A stretch of 64,000 nucleotides of DNA from NCBI RefSeq assembly GCF_017433805.1, contig NZ_JAFRGN010000007.1, positions 202,203-266,202 of the forward strand. The letters are read 5' to 3'. Positions 1-7,108 of this stretch are shown here, one piece after another. Made by a program: the position numbers and the translations under genes. Every line of letters begins with the position of its first letter. Position 1 is the first letter of the stretch. The notes below the pieces were generated by a model, which was given only the letters and a program-made list of their open reading frames with translations, searched no databases and was not told where the DNA came from. Source of the DNA: Butyrivibrio sp. (GTDB lineage Bacteria > Bacillota > Clostridia > Lachnospirales > Lachnospiraceae).

Positions 1-20
1 TAAAAATATGAGGTTACATT

Positions 21-1283
21 ATGAAAAAGAAGATTCTATCAATTATTCTTACAGCAGTAATGACGTTTGGAGTTTTATCGGCATGTGGAGAAACTGAAGT
101 AGATACTACACCAGATAATACTTCTACATCAGTATCATCAAATGTTGAGTCTTCAGATGCTTCAAGCGAAGAAACATCTGTGGAAGATACTGCAGAGGAA
201 ATTTCGGTAGTCGTTAAAGGGATTACAGAAAGGAGCGATGAGATGCGTGATATTTCTGCAAAAGAGCTTGTAGCCGAGATGACAGCTGGTTGGAATCTGG
301 GCAATACTTTGGAAGCAACTGGTGGCGAAGGTCTTTCATCTGAGACAAGCTGGGGAAATCCTAAGATTACCAAAGAGATGATCGACACAGTTTGCGAGAA
401 GGGCTTTGATTCTATCAGAATCCCTATCACATGGGGTAATCACGTAAGCGAAGCTCCTGACTATACAATTGATCCTGAGTGGATGGATAGAATTGAAGAA
501 GTTGTTAACTATGCTCTTGATGATGGCATGTATGTCCTTATCGACACTCACCACGAGGAGTTCTGGAGAATCCCTGATGATGAGCATATCGAAGCTGTTG
601 ATGCTGAGAACATTGCTCTTTGGAAGCAGATTGCAGAGAGGTTCAAGGACTACGGCGATCACCTTGTGTTTGAAGGTCTGAACGAGCCTAGAACTAAGGG
701 AAGCGCTGGCGAATGGACTGGTGGTACTCATGAAGAGCGAGTTCTAGTAAACCGCCTCAACAAGTCTTTTGTCGACACTGTACGTGCTACAGGTGGCAAT
801 AACGAAAAGAGACTTCTTCTTATTACAACCTATGCCGGAGCAAATATGCCTGAGGTATTAAATGACCTTGAAGTTCCAGAGGATGAACATATCGGCGTAG
901 CTATTCACGCTTATGAGCCATATAACTTCACCTTCGAGAACAGTGGAGACGGCGACTACAACACATGGGACGGAAGTCACAACGGCGATATCATCAAGCT
1001 CATGACTCGTCTTGAGACAACTTTTATCAAAAACGATATTCCTGTTCTCCTTACAGAATATGGCGCTATGAACAAGAAAGAGAACACCGAGGAAGTTGTT
1101 AAGTGGGCTGAAGCCTATGTTTCCCGCGCTACAGAAAGAGGTATTCCATGCTTCTGGTGGGACAACGGAATCTACACTCAACAGGGCGAGAAATTCGCAA
1201 TCCTCGATCGTAAGAATCTCAAGTGGTATCGTGAAGAGGTTGTAGACACTATCATCCGTGAGAGCTACAAAGACAAAAACTAA
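21..1283 (+). CDS. Secreted lipoprotein endoglucanase, glycoside hydrolase family 5 (GH5_4-like)
   Basis: This 420-residue protein is predicted to hydrolyse beta-1,4-glucan or xyloglucan outside the cell. The N-terminus is a lipoprotein signal with an LSAC lipobox (Cys22), so it should be anchored to the outer face of the membrane. A Ser/Thr/Glu-rich linker runs to about residue 65. The catalytic domain starts with GWNLGNTLEA, which is characteristic of GH5_4. It carries the HH pair (DTHHE), the acid/base Glu in NEP (about E222) and the nucleophile Glu in LLTEYG (about E346), so the active site looks complete. No carbohydrate-binding module or dockerin is visible. An ATG with GAGGT just upstream marks the start. 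It appears monocistronic, followed by a promoter for ddh. The exact substrate (cellulose, xyloglucan or mixed-linkage glucan) cannot be told from sequence. Confidence 0.93.
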   Translation: MKKKILSIILTAVMTFGVLSACGETEVDTTPDNTSTSVSSNVESSDASSEETSVEDTAEEISVVVKGITERSDEMRDISAKELVAEMTAGWNLGNTLEATGGEGLSSETSWGNPKITKEMIDTVCEKGFDSIRIPITWGNHVSEAPDYTIDPEWMDRIEEVVNYALDDGMYVLIDTHHEEFWRIPDDEHIEAVDAENIALWKQIAERFKDYGDHLVFEGLNEPRTKGSAGEWTGGTHEERVLVNRLNKSFVDTVRATGGNNEKRLLLITTYAGANMPEVLNDLEVPEDEHIGVAIHAYEPYNFTFENSGDGDYNTWDGSHNGDIIKLMTRLETTFIKNDIPVLLTEYGAMNKKENTEEVVKWAEAYVSRATERGIPCFWWDNGIYTQQGEKFAILDRKNLKWYREEVVDTIIRESYKDKN

Positions 1284-1296
1284 AAAATGTCTTTTT
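1269..1296 (+). terminator. Possible weak terminator overlapping the GH5 stop codon
   Basis: A 7-bp stem (AAAGACA paired with TGTCTTT) with an A-rich 12-nt loop is followed by a short T run. The left arm lies inside the last codons of the cellulase gene. The stem is AT-rich and weak, so read-through is plausible. Confidence 0.35.
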
Positions 1297-1347
1297 CTGG
1301 CGGATATTATTAAATTTTATAAAACTCTTTTTGTAAAAAAAATCCTG

Positions 1348-1356
1348 TGCTATAAT
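1348..1356 (+). promoter_or_regulatory. Extended -10 promoter for ddh
   Basis: TGCTATAAT is a perfect extended -10 (TGn plus TATAAT) about 60 bases before the ddh start. The -35 region is only T-rich. This fits a housekeeping sigma-A promoter that relies on the extended -10. Confidence 0.6.
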
Positions 1357-1418
1357 TTTTTCCGTTAGGCCAAGATAACATAGCTTAGCATAAATTTATA
1401 GTTTTACGGAGGACTAAG

Positions 1419-2405
1419 ATGAGTACAAGAATCGGAATTTTGGGATATGGTAACCTCGGTAGAGGCGTTGAACTTGCTGTTAAAGAAGCACCTGATATGG
1501 AGCTTGTAGCAGTTTTTACTAGAAGAGATCCTTCTACACTTACAATTCAGACTGCAGGCGTTCCTGTTGTATCAGTTAACGATGTAGCTGATTGGAAGGA
1601 CAAGATTGATGTAATGATTCTCTGCGGCGGAAGTGCTACAGACCTTCCTACACAGACTCCTGAATATGCTAAGCTTTTCAATGTAGTTGATAGCTTTGAT
1701 ACTCACGCAAGAATTCCTGAGCACTTTGCTAACGTTGATGCAGCAGCTAAAGAGGCTGGCAAGATCGCAGTTATCTCATGTGGCTGGGATCCTGGAATGT
1801 TCTCACTTGCAAGAGTTTATTCTAACGCTATTCTTCCAGATGGTAACGACTACACATTCTGGGGCAAGGGCGTTTCACAGGGACATTCAGATGCAATCCG
1901 TCGTATCAAGGGTGTCAAGAATGCCAAGCAGTACACAATTCCTGTTGATGCAGCTCTCGAGGCAGTTAGAAGTGGTCAGAATCCTGAGCTTACAACACGC
2001 CAGAAGCACACAAGAGAATGCTTTGTAGTTCTTGAGGACGGCGCAGATGCAGCAGCTGTAGAAAAAGAGATCAAAGAAATGCCTAACTACTTCGCAGACT
2101 ACGACACAACAGTTCATTTCATCAGCGAGGAAGAGCTTCTTACAAACCACAGCGGAATGGCTCACGGCGGTTTCGTATTCAGAAGTGGTAAGACAGGTGC
2201 CAACAAAGAGCACAACCACATCATTGAGTACAGCCTCAAGCTTGATTCCAACCCAGAGTTCACAACAAGCGTTCTTGTTGCAGTTGCCAGAGCAGCTAAG
2301 AGAATGCAGGATGAGGGTATGAAGGGCTGCAAGACAATCCTTGATATTCCACCAGCATATCTTTCAGATAAGAGCGGCGAAGAGCTTAGAGCTCATCTTC
2401 TTTAA
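1419..2405 (+). CDS. ddh: meso-Diaminopimelate D-dehydrogenase
   Basis: The enzyme is an NADPH-dependent dehydrogenase that reductively aminates L-2-amino-6-oxopimelate to meso-diaminopimelate in one step, giving the lysine and peptidoglycan cross-linking precursor. The 328-residue length is typical. The N-terminal Rossmann motif GILGYGNLGRGVE binds NADPH. The family-typical CGGSATDLPTQ, DSFDTHARIPEHF and SCGWDPGMFSL segments follow, and the C-terminal part has the GMAHGGFVFRSG region. The start has a GGAGG ribosome binding site seven bases away. It sits alone between its own extended -10 promoter and a strong terminator. Its presence means lysine and DAP can be made by the dehydrogenase shortcut rather than only through acylated or DapL intermediates. 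Confidence 0.96.
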   Translation: MSTRIGILGYGNLGRGVELAVKEAPDMELVAVFTRRDPSTLTIQTAGVPVVSVNDVADWKDKIDVMILCGGSATDLPTQTPEYAKLFNVVDSFDTHARIPEHFANVDAAAKEAGKIAVISCGWDPGMFSLARVYSNAILPDGNDYTFWGKGVSQGHSDAIRRIKGVKNAKQYTIPVDAALEAVRSGQNPELTTRQKHTRECFVVLEDGADAAAVEKEIKEMPNYFADYDTTVHFISEEELLTNHSGMAHGGFVFRSGKTGANKEHNHIIEYSLKLDSNPEFTTSVLVAVARAAKRMQDEGMKGCKTILDIPPAYLSDKSGEELRAHLL

Positions 2406-2427
2406 TAAATACTTATTAGCAATTTTC

Positions 2428-2460
2428 AAGACACCTATGCAAATGCATGGGTGTCTTTTT
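2428..2460 (+). terminator. Rho-independent terminator after ddh
   Basis: AAGACACC and GGTGTCTT form the outer stem and ATGCA/TGCAT the inner stem, with one mismatch between them, followed by a T5 run. It is a strong, well-formed terminator 22 bases after the ddh stop. Confidence 0.9.
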
Positions 2461-2471
2461 GTGTGCCGAAC

Positions 2472-2531
2472 TGATATACTAATTTATGCTGGTCGAGAAT
2501 TTTGTATATGTATTAGGGGGACCAGTTTTTT
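2472..2531 (+). promoter_or_regulatory. Promoter plus attenuator-like hairpin ahead of the U32-like gene
   Basis: TGATATACT at 2472-2480 is an extended -10. The roughly 68-base leader that follows contains CTGGTC (2489-2494) paired with GACCAG (2520-2525), immediately followed by six T residues (2526-2531). That is the form of an intrinsic terminator lying before the coding start, so it could attenuate transcription. The stem is only 6 bp and the loop is 25 bases, so this is tentative. Confidence 0.4.
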
Positions 2532-2554
2532 GTGCATATACATGGGAGGTTACA

Positions 2555-3514
2555 ATGTCACAAGTTAAGTTTCATTTACCGGGGTTACGTTACAATTTCC
2601 CCCTGAACATGTTCTGGCTGAACATGATGAAGCAGTATCCACATTATTTCAGAGAAGGTGTTGAGATTGCTTCTTTCTTCGGTTGTTTCCCATTCTCTCT
2701 TTGGAATGGCGGACGACTCATTTCAGATGATCAGTGCGATGCAGGCTTTGTTAAGCACGTCATCAGCAGCATTAACGCTCAGGGTATTCCTGTTCGTTTC
2801 ACTTTCACAAATCCGCTTATTAAGGAAGAGGATCTTGATGATGAATTCTGCAATTTCTGCATGAAGGCTGGAGATAACGGCAAGAACGAGGTCCTTGTCT
2901 TTTCACCAATACTGGAAGAATACATCCGCAAGAACTATCCTTCCTACAAGATAGATTCCACAACCTGCAAAGAGATCAGGGATGTGGATACTCTTAACAA
3001 AGAGCTCGAGAAGTACTACAAATACGTAGTTCTTGATTACAACATGAACAATCAGTTGGATATAATTGAGAATCTGGACCACAAAGAGAAACTCGAGGTA
3101 CTGATAAACGCTCTCTGCGTTCCTAACTGTAAGAGACGTGGCGATCACTACAAGAACATCGCCCTTAACCAGGAGATCATGAAGGAGAACAGAACTCTTC
3201 CTCCTGAAAAGAGAAAGCACATCATTCCTTGGACCTGCGAGTACGGAGATAAGAACAATCTCTACACCATCCAGGATTACTGCACTTTCGTTTCTCCAGA
3301 GCTTATCTGGGAGAAATATGTTCCAATGGGAATCAATAACTTCAAGATCGAGGGTAGAACAGCTAACCTCTTCTCTCTCATTGAGACCTATTGTTTCTTT
3401 ATGATCAAGCCTGAGTATGTTGGAGAGGCCAGACTCCTTCTCCTTCATAACCTTGAAAAGAATCATTTCATCCAGGTCAACAAGCCAAGACCAGGAGTAT
3501 TCAAACCTGAATAA
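2555..3514 (+). CDS. Uncharacterised protein with similarity to the U32 peptidase/collagenase-like barrel
   Basis: This 319-residue protein begins at the ATG at 2555, which has GGGAGGT at the correct spacing. An in-frame upstream start at 2486 lies inside the leader hairpin and is less likely. The C-terminal third contains GINNFKIEGRTANLFSL, close to the FKIEGR signature of U32 proteases and RNA/tRNA hydroxylation proteins. Conserved-looking cysteines occur in CVPNCKRR and PWTCEYG, as in the Cys-containing C-terminal half of U32 proteins. It is shorter than standard U32 enzymes (about 400 residues), and no catalytic assignment is possible. No signal peptide or membrane segment is visible. The gene is monocistronic and ends just before the hairpin array. 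Confidence 0.75.
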   Translation: MSQVKFHLPGLRYNFPLNMFWLNMMKQYPHYFREGVEIASFFGCFPFSLWNGGRLISDDQCDAGFVKHVISSINAQGIPVRFTFTNPLIKEEDLDDEFCNFCMKAGDNGKNEVLVFSPILEEYIRKNYPSYKIDSTTCKEIRDVDTLNKELEKYYKYVVLDYNMNNQLDIIENLDHKEKLEVLINALCVPNCKRRGDHYKNIALNQEIMKENRTLPPEKRKHIIPWTCEYGDKNNLYTIQDYCTFVSPELIWEKYVPMGINNFKIEGRTANLFSLIETYCFFMIKPEYVGEARLLLLHNLEKNHFIQVNKPRPGVFKPE

Positions 3515-3517
3515 TCA

Positions 3518-3755
3518 TTTACCGTTTTTTACATAAAACCTCATTTGCGGTAAAAGAATTAGCCCCTTGATCTTAGATACTTTTACCGCATTCTTGGCAA
3601 AGATAATTTTACGGTAAAAAAAATGATAGAAAAGAAAGATTGATATATAAATATCTTTACCGCATGCTAGGCGAAATCTATATTGCGGTAAAATAAAGAA
3701 TAATTATTATAAAAAAACTTTACCGCATCATATGTAATACTAAATTTGCGGTAAA
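3518..3755. repeat. Array of four inverted repeats with identical spacing
   Basis: Four copies of TTTACCG ... CGGTAAA lie in the convergent intergenic space: 3518-3554, 3582-3618, 3656-3692 and 3719-3755. The distance between the inner arm edges is exactly 23 bases in all four. The interiors differ but share CAT near the left arm (copies 2-4) and TTG or TTA near the right arm. Copy starts are 64, 74 and 63 bases apart. The stretch between the two genes holds no open reading frame. Only copy 4 is an obvious terminator. The others could be duplicated terminators, sites for a dimeric DNA-binding protein, or processed RNA stems. Confidence 0.85.
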
Positions 3756-3763
3756 GTTTTTTT
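3711..3763. terminator. Bidirectional terminator, fourth hairpin of the array
   Basis: The fourth repeat extends to a perfect 17-bp stem. A7 plus CTTTACCGCA pairs with TGCGGTAAAG plus T7, around a 19-base loop. The A and T tracts make it a terminator in both directions, serving the convergent genes on either side. Confidence 0.8.
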
Positions 3764-3801
3764 ATCGGATGCTCTATTTGCCTCTACAAATATTGCATTT
3801 A

Positions 3802-4077
3802 TCAGGATTCTTTTCCATTTACTACACTCAGTTTTCTATCTCGTAATATAAGCGCTTCCTTCTGCGCTCTGGTCATCTGCTTGATATGCCACTCACGGCT
3901 CATGGCTTCTTCCTTGGTATCAAACTCTTCGCGATAAACAAGTTTCACGGGAAGCCTTACCCTGGTGTACTTTCCGCCCTTACCAGCATTATGCGCAGCA
4001 ACTCTTTTCTCCAGATCATTGGTCCAGCCGCAGTAAAATGTGCCATCTGCACATTCTAATATATATGTGTAATTCAC
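3802..4077 (-). CDS. GIY-YIG nuclease-domain protein (YhbQ/UPF0213 type)
   Basis: This 91-residue single-domain protein opens with [18 protein letters not shown], the paired GIY-YIG-type beta strands, here as Y-I ... Y-C-G. Then come the Arg of LEKRVAAHN, the [16 protein letters not shown] segment and the catalytic-type Glu in [11 protein letters not shown]. It matches the stand-alone GIY-YIG family (YhbQ, YazA), whose cellular role is poorly defined. DNA repair or nuclease activity is assumed only from the fold. The start is GTG, supported by AGAGGA seven bases upstream; no ATG fits. It is convergent with the U32-like gene and downstream of the GH3 gene with a 54-base gap. Confidence 0.9.
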   Translation of the reverse strand: MNYTYILECADGTFYCGWTNDLEKRVAAHNAGKGGKYTRVRLPVKLVYREEFDTKEEAMSREWHIKQMTRAQKEALILRDRKLSVVNGKES

Positions 4078-4131
4078 TTGATCTTCCTCTTACTATCTAC
4101 ACACATTCGCCAATTACTTTTGGGTAATAAT

Positions 4132-6345
4132 TTACACCAACTCAAATTCTGCTTCGTTTTCTGTAGCGCTGTCTAAGCCTATAAATACCTTGAACTTTCC
4201 AGCTTCGCTTTCAAATCTGTTTGAAGCAGTCCAGAATTTCAGCATTTCCTCTGTGATTTCGAATGAAACCTGAGAATTCTCTCCTGGTCCGAGGGATACT
4301 TTCTTAAAGCCTTTCAGCTCCTTGATTGGCCTGACTACACTGCCTGCCATGTCGCGAATATAGAGCTGAACAGTCTGGGTTGCTGCATAAGCGCCTGTAT
4401 TCTTTATTTCTACAGATGCAATGGCTTTGTCAGAAGCGCTACTTCCTCTTGTAATACTTGTTTTATCCAATTTCACCTCAGAAATCTCAAACTCCGAATA
4501 TGTAAGTCCGAATCCGAATGGATATCTTGCTTCATTTGGGCAATCAAGATATCTTGAGGTAAATATTGATGCTCCTTCAAAAGGCTTTGGTCTTCCTGTA
4601 TTGAATCTGTTGTAGTATAAAGGTTCCTGGCCTACAGTCCATGGGAAACTCATAGGAAGCTTTCCCTGTGGTGAGGTCTTTCCAGTAAGGACATCTACTA
4701 TTCCGTGTCCACTCTCAGTTCCAGGTCTCCAACAGATAAGGAGCGCATCAGATACCTCTGGAATATCCCCGAGATCAAGTGGTCTTCCTGTGAAGATAAG
4801 AGTAATAAGCTTCTTGCCTTTTTCTTTTACCTTGCCAAAAAGCTCCAGTTGAACCTGAGGAAGAGTTATCTTTGCTCTACTTGTAGACTCTCCGGACTGC
4901 ATGAGACTTTCTCCAAGACACATGATTATCGTGTCACACTCATCCGCAATCTCAAGAGCTTCTTTCATGAGTCTGTCATTGTCTTCTCTAAAAGTATCCG
5001 AATGGAATTTCAAAAAGCCAAGGTCTGAATCATTGTCTACCATAAGGCTTCCATTGGAATATTTGACCTCTACATCACTTCCTGCAAACTCTTCTTCAAA
5101 AGCCTGCCTCAAGGTAATGTTATTTTCCTTGTTACATGTGATAGCCCAGGCACTATGTGTATCTTTATCATCAACATATGGACCGATAAGCGCAATCTTT
5201 TTGCTACTAAGAGGAAGTGTTCCTTCTTTGTTCTCCAAAAGAACAAGCGATTTTCTCACAGCATCCCTTGCCTTTTCTCTGCTGTCTTTTGAAAGTGTGA
5301 TCTCTTTATATCTCTCTTCCGAAGCGCCATGATACGGATCTTCAAAAAGTCCAAGGTCATTTTTAAGCTCGAGAACACGCATTACAGCTTTATCCAAAAG
5401 AGCTTCAGAAACCCTACCTTCCTTGATTAAAGCCTCAAGACTTCCGCTGTAGCTTTCTGTACACATGTCTATGTCTACGCCTGCATCCATTGCCAGTGCA
5501 GCTGCTTCCTTGAGGTCCTGAGCAAAGCCCCAGTTCACCATCTCAGCAATAGCAGCCCAGTCAGAAATAAGAACGCCATCAAATCCCATCTCATCCCTTA
5601 AAACATCTCTCATGAGCCACTTATTTCCTGATGAAGGGATTCCGTTTAATGTGTTAAAAGAGGTCATAACAAGACGGGCACCCTCACTAATAGGCAATCT
5701 GTAGCCCTGCAGATACTGATCTCTTAGTGTGTGTTCAGATATTTCGCAGGTATTATAATCACGTCCTGCCTCTGCTGCACCATAGGCAGCAAAATGCTTA
5801 ACACAGGCTGCCACATGCTCTTTATCTGCTATAGAATCTCCCTGATAGCCCTTGACCATGGCTGCAGTCATAAGACCATTAAGATATGGATCTTCTCCAG
5901 TGGATTCAACAACTCTTCCCCATCTTGCATCTCTTACAAGGTCTGCCATTGGAGAAAAAGTAACCTGAACTCCATCAGCTGCTGCCTCTTTAGCCTGCAC
6001 CTGCGCTCCTACTCTGGCTACTTCAGGATCAAAGGTTGCACCCTGGGCCAGCGGACAAGGAAAAACAGTATCGTGTCCGTGAATAACATCAAGCATAAAC
6101 ATAAGAGGAATATGGTGAGGATGATTTTCCATATATTCCTTCTGAATTGCCTTTATCTTATCTGCCCCGTGAAGGCCCAAAACACTTCCAGCTAGGCTCT
6201 TCATCTTTTTAGCCTTTTCCATGTCAGCAAGACCTGTAACCGCGGCAGTTTCCTCAAAGGTTTGTCCTGGAAGCTGCACCAGCTGCATTATCTTTTCCTC
6301 AAGGGACATATCATTTAACAGTGCCTGTAAATCCTCTTTTTTCAT
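4132..6345 (-). CDS. Glycoside hydrolase family 3 beta-glucosidase
   Basis: This enzyme of about 737 residues releases glucose (or another sugar) from beta-linked oligosaccharides, probably inside the cell because no signal peptide is present. The N-terminal barrel contains the KHFAAYG segment and the nucleophile Asp in VLISDWAA (about residue 262). The second alpha/beta domain has GESLMQSGESTSRA and the sugar-binding loops. The C-terminal fibronectin III-like domain ends with FKVFIGLDS. This is the BglX domain order. The chosen ATG is seven bases after GGGGTG; an ATG two codons earlier (6351) is also possible and would overlap the upstream HAD gene as ATGA. It fits with the extracellular GH5: cellodextrins made outside would be cleaved here. 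Confidence 0.94.
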   Translation of the reverse strand: MKKEDLQALLNDMSLEEKIMQLVQLPGQTFEETAAVTGLADMEKAKKMKSLAGSVLGLHGADKIKAIQKEYMENHPHHIPLMFMLDVIHGHDTVFPCPLAQGATFDPEVARVGAQVQAKEAAADGVQVTFSPMADLVRDARWGRVVESTGEDPYLNGLMTAAMVKGYQGDSIADKEHVAACVKHFAAYGAAEAGRDYNTCEISEHTLRDQYLQGYRLPISEGARLVMTSFNTLNGIPSSGNKWLMRDVLRDEMGFDGVLISDWAAIAEMVNWGFAQDLKEAAALAMDAGVDIDMCTESYSGSLEALIKEGRVSEALLDKAVMRVLELKNDLGLFEDPYHGASEERYKEITLSKDSREKARDAVRKSLVLLENKEGTLPLSSKKIALIGPYVDDKDTHSAWAITCNKENNITLRQAFEEEFAGSDVEVKYSNGSLMVDNDSDLGFLKFHSDTFREDNDRLMKEALEIADECDTIIMCLGESLMQSGESTSRAKITLPQVQLELFGKVKEKGKKLITLIFTGRPLDLGDIPEVSDALLICWRPGTESGHGIVDVLTGKTSPQGKLPMSFPWTVGQEPLYYNRFNTGRPKPFEGASIFTSRYLDCPNEARYPFGFGLTYSEFEISEVKLDKTSITRGSSASDKAIASVEIKNTGAYAATQTVQLYIRDMAGSVVRPIKELKGFKKVSLGPGENSQVSFEITEEMLKFWTASNRFESEAGKFKVFIGLDSATENEAEFELV

Positions 6346-6347
6346 AA

Positions 6348-7004
6348 TCATTCACCCCACTGAATCTTCTCAAGATCCGCAACGCACTTGCACAAATAGG
6401 TTGCATTCTCTCTCATATGTTTCTCGTTCTCTGGAATATCAAAGCACCAGCATGCTGCAGCAAAATCAATGCCTGCTGCCTTGGCCATATCAAGACCTGG
6501 TTTAAGGTCGTCAATCATAAGGATATCCTCAGCCTTAAGATCATACTTTTCCATGATCTTGTAGATTGGAATTGGTGAAGGTTTTCTCTCTTCAAGAGGC
6601 TGCTCCCACCCAAAGATCATGTCAGGCTCAGGTAAGTCGTTATGAGCATAGTCCTTGAGGATATTCTCAGAATATGAATGAGAAACCACAACAACATAGC
6701 CACCCTCTGCCTTCTGGCGATCCATGATCTCTTTTATCCCAGGAAATGCATCTGCATAGTGATTCTTGGCAAAGTTGTACCAGAAAATCTCTTCCTGTTT
6801 GAGCTCCTCATCTGACATCTGACACATGTCCTTAAAAAAGGTGATAACGCCCGGATCAAAGTTGTAGCGGACATACTCTTCCAGCGAATACTGAACATCC
6901 GGACGATATTTATTCATATACTCAACAAAGCTTGGATAGTGAATCGTAGCTGTACTATTAACTGTTGTATCATCATGGTCAAAGACCAAGCACTTATACT
7001 TCAT
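6348..7004 (-). CDS. HAD-superfamily phosphatase
   Basis: This 218-residue haloacid-dehalogenase-type hydrolase has motif I as LVFDHDDT (Asp9 and Asp11), motif II as VVVSHS, the motif III Lys in EERKPSP, and motif IV as LMIDDLKPG. The alpha-helical cap after motif I places it near the phosphoglycolate phosphatase/beta-phosphoglucomutase branch. The substrate is not evident. It overlaps or abuts the start of the GH3 beta-glucosidase, so the two are translationally coupled. A role in sugar-phosphate clean-up during beta-glucoside use is a reasonable inference only. The start has an AGGGAGAG ribosome binding site. Confidence 0.88.
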   Translation of the reverse strand: MKYKCLVFDHDDTTVNSTATIHYPSFVEYMNKYRPDVQYSLEEYVRYNFDPGVITFFKDMCQMSDEELKQEEIFWYNFAKNHYADAFPGIKEIMDRQKAEGGYVVVVSHSYSENILKDYAHNDLPEPDMIFGWEQPLEERKPSPIPIYKIMEKYDLKAEDILMIDDLKPGLDMAKAAGIDFAAACWCFDIPENEKHMRENATYLCKCVADLEKIQWGE

Positions 7005-7108
7005 CTATATCAACTCTCCCTAAAACTTTTCATACCATTTCAGTCTTATGCAACTGACACAATACCATTCAAGTTAACATAATTCATACATCTGTCTGGA
7101 TTATTATC

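Noticed and set aside
3518-3755. The hairpin array as a CRISPR array
   Set aside because: Units are palindromic with variable interiors, gaps between units vary and there is no direct repeat of 25-40 bases or cas gene nearby.
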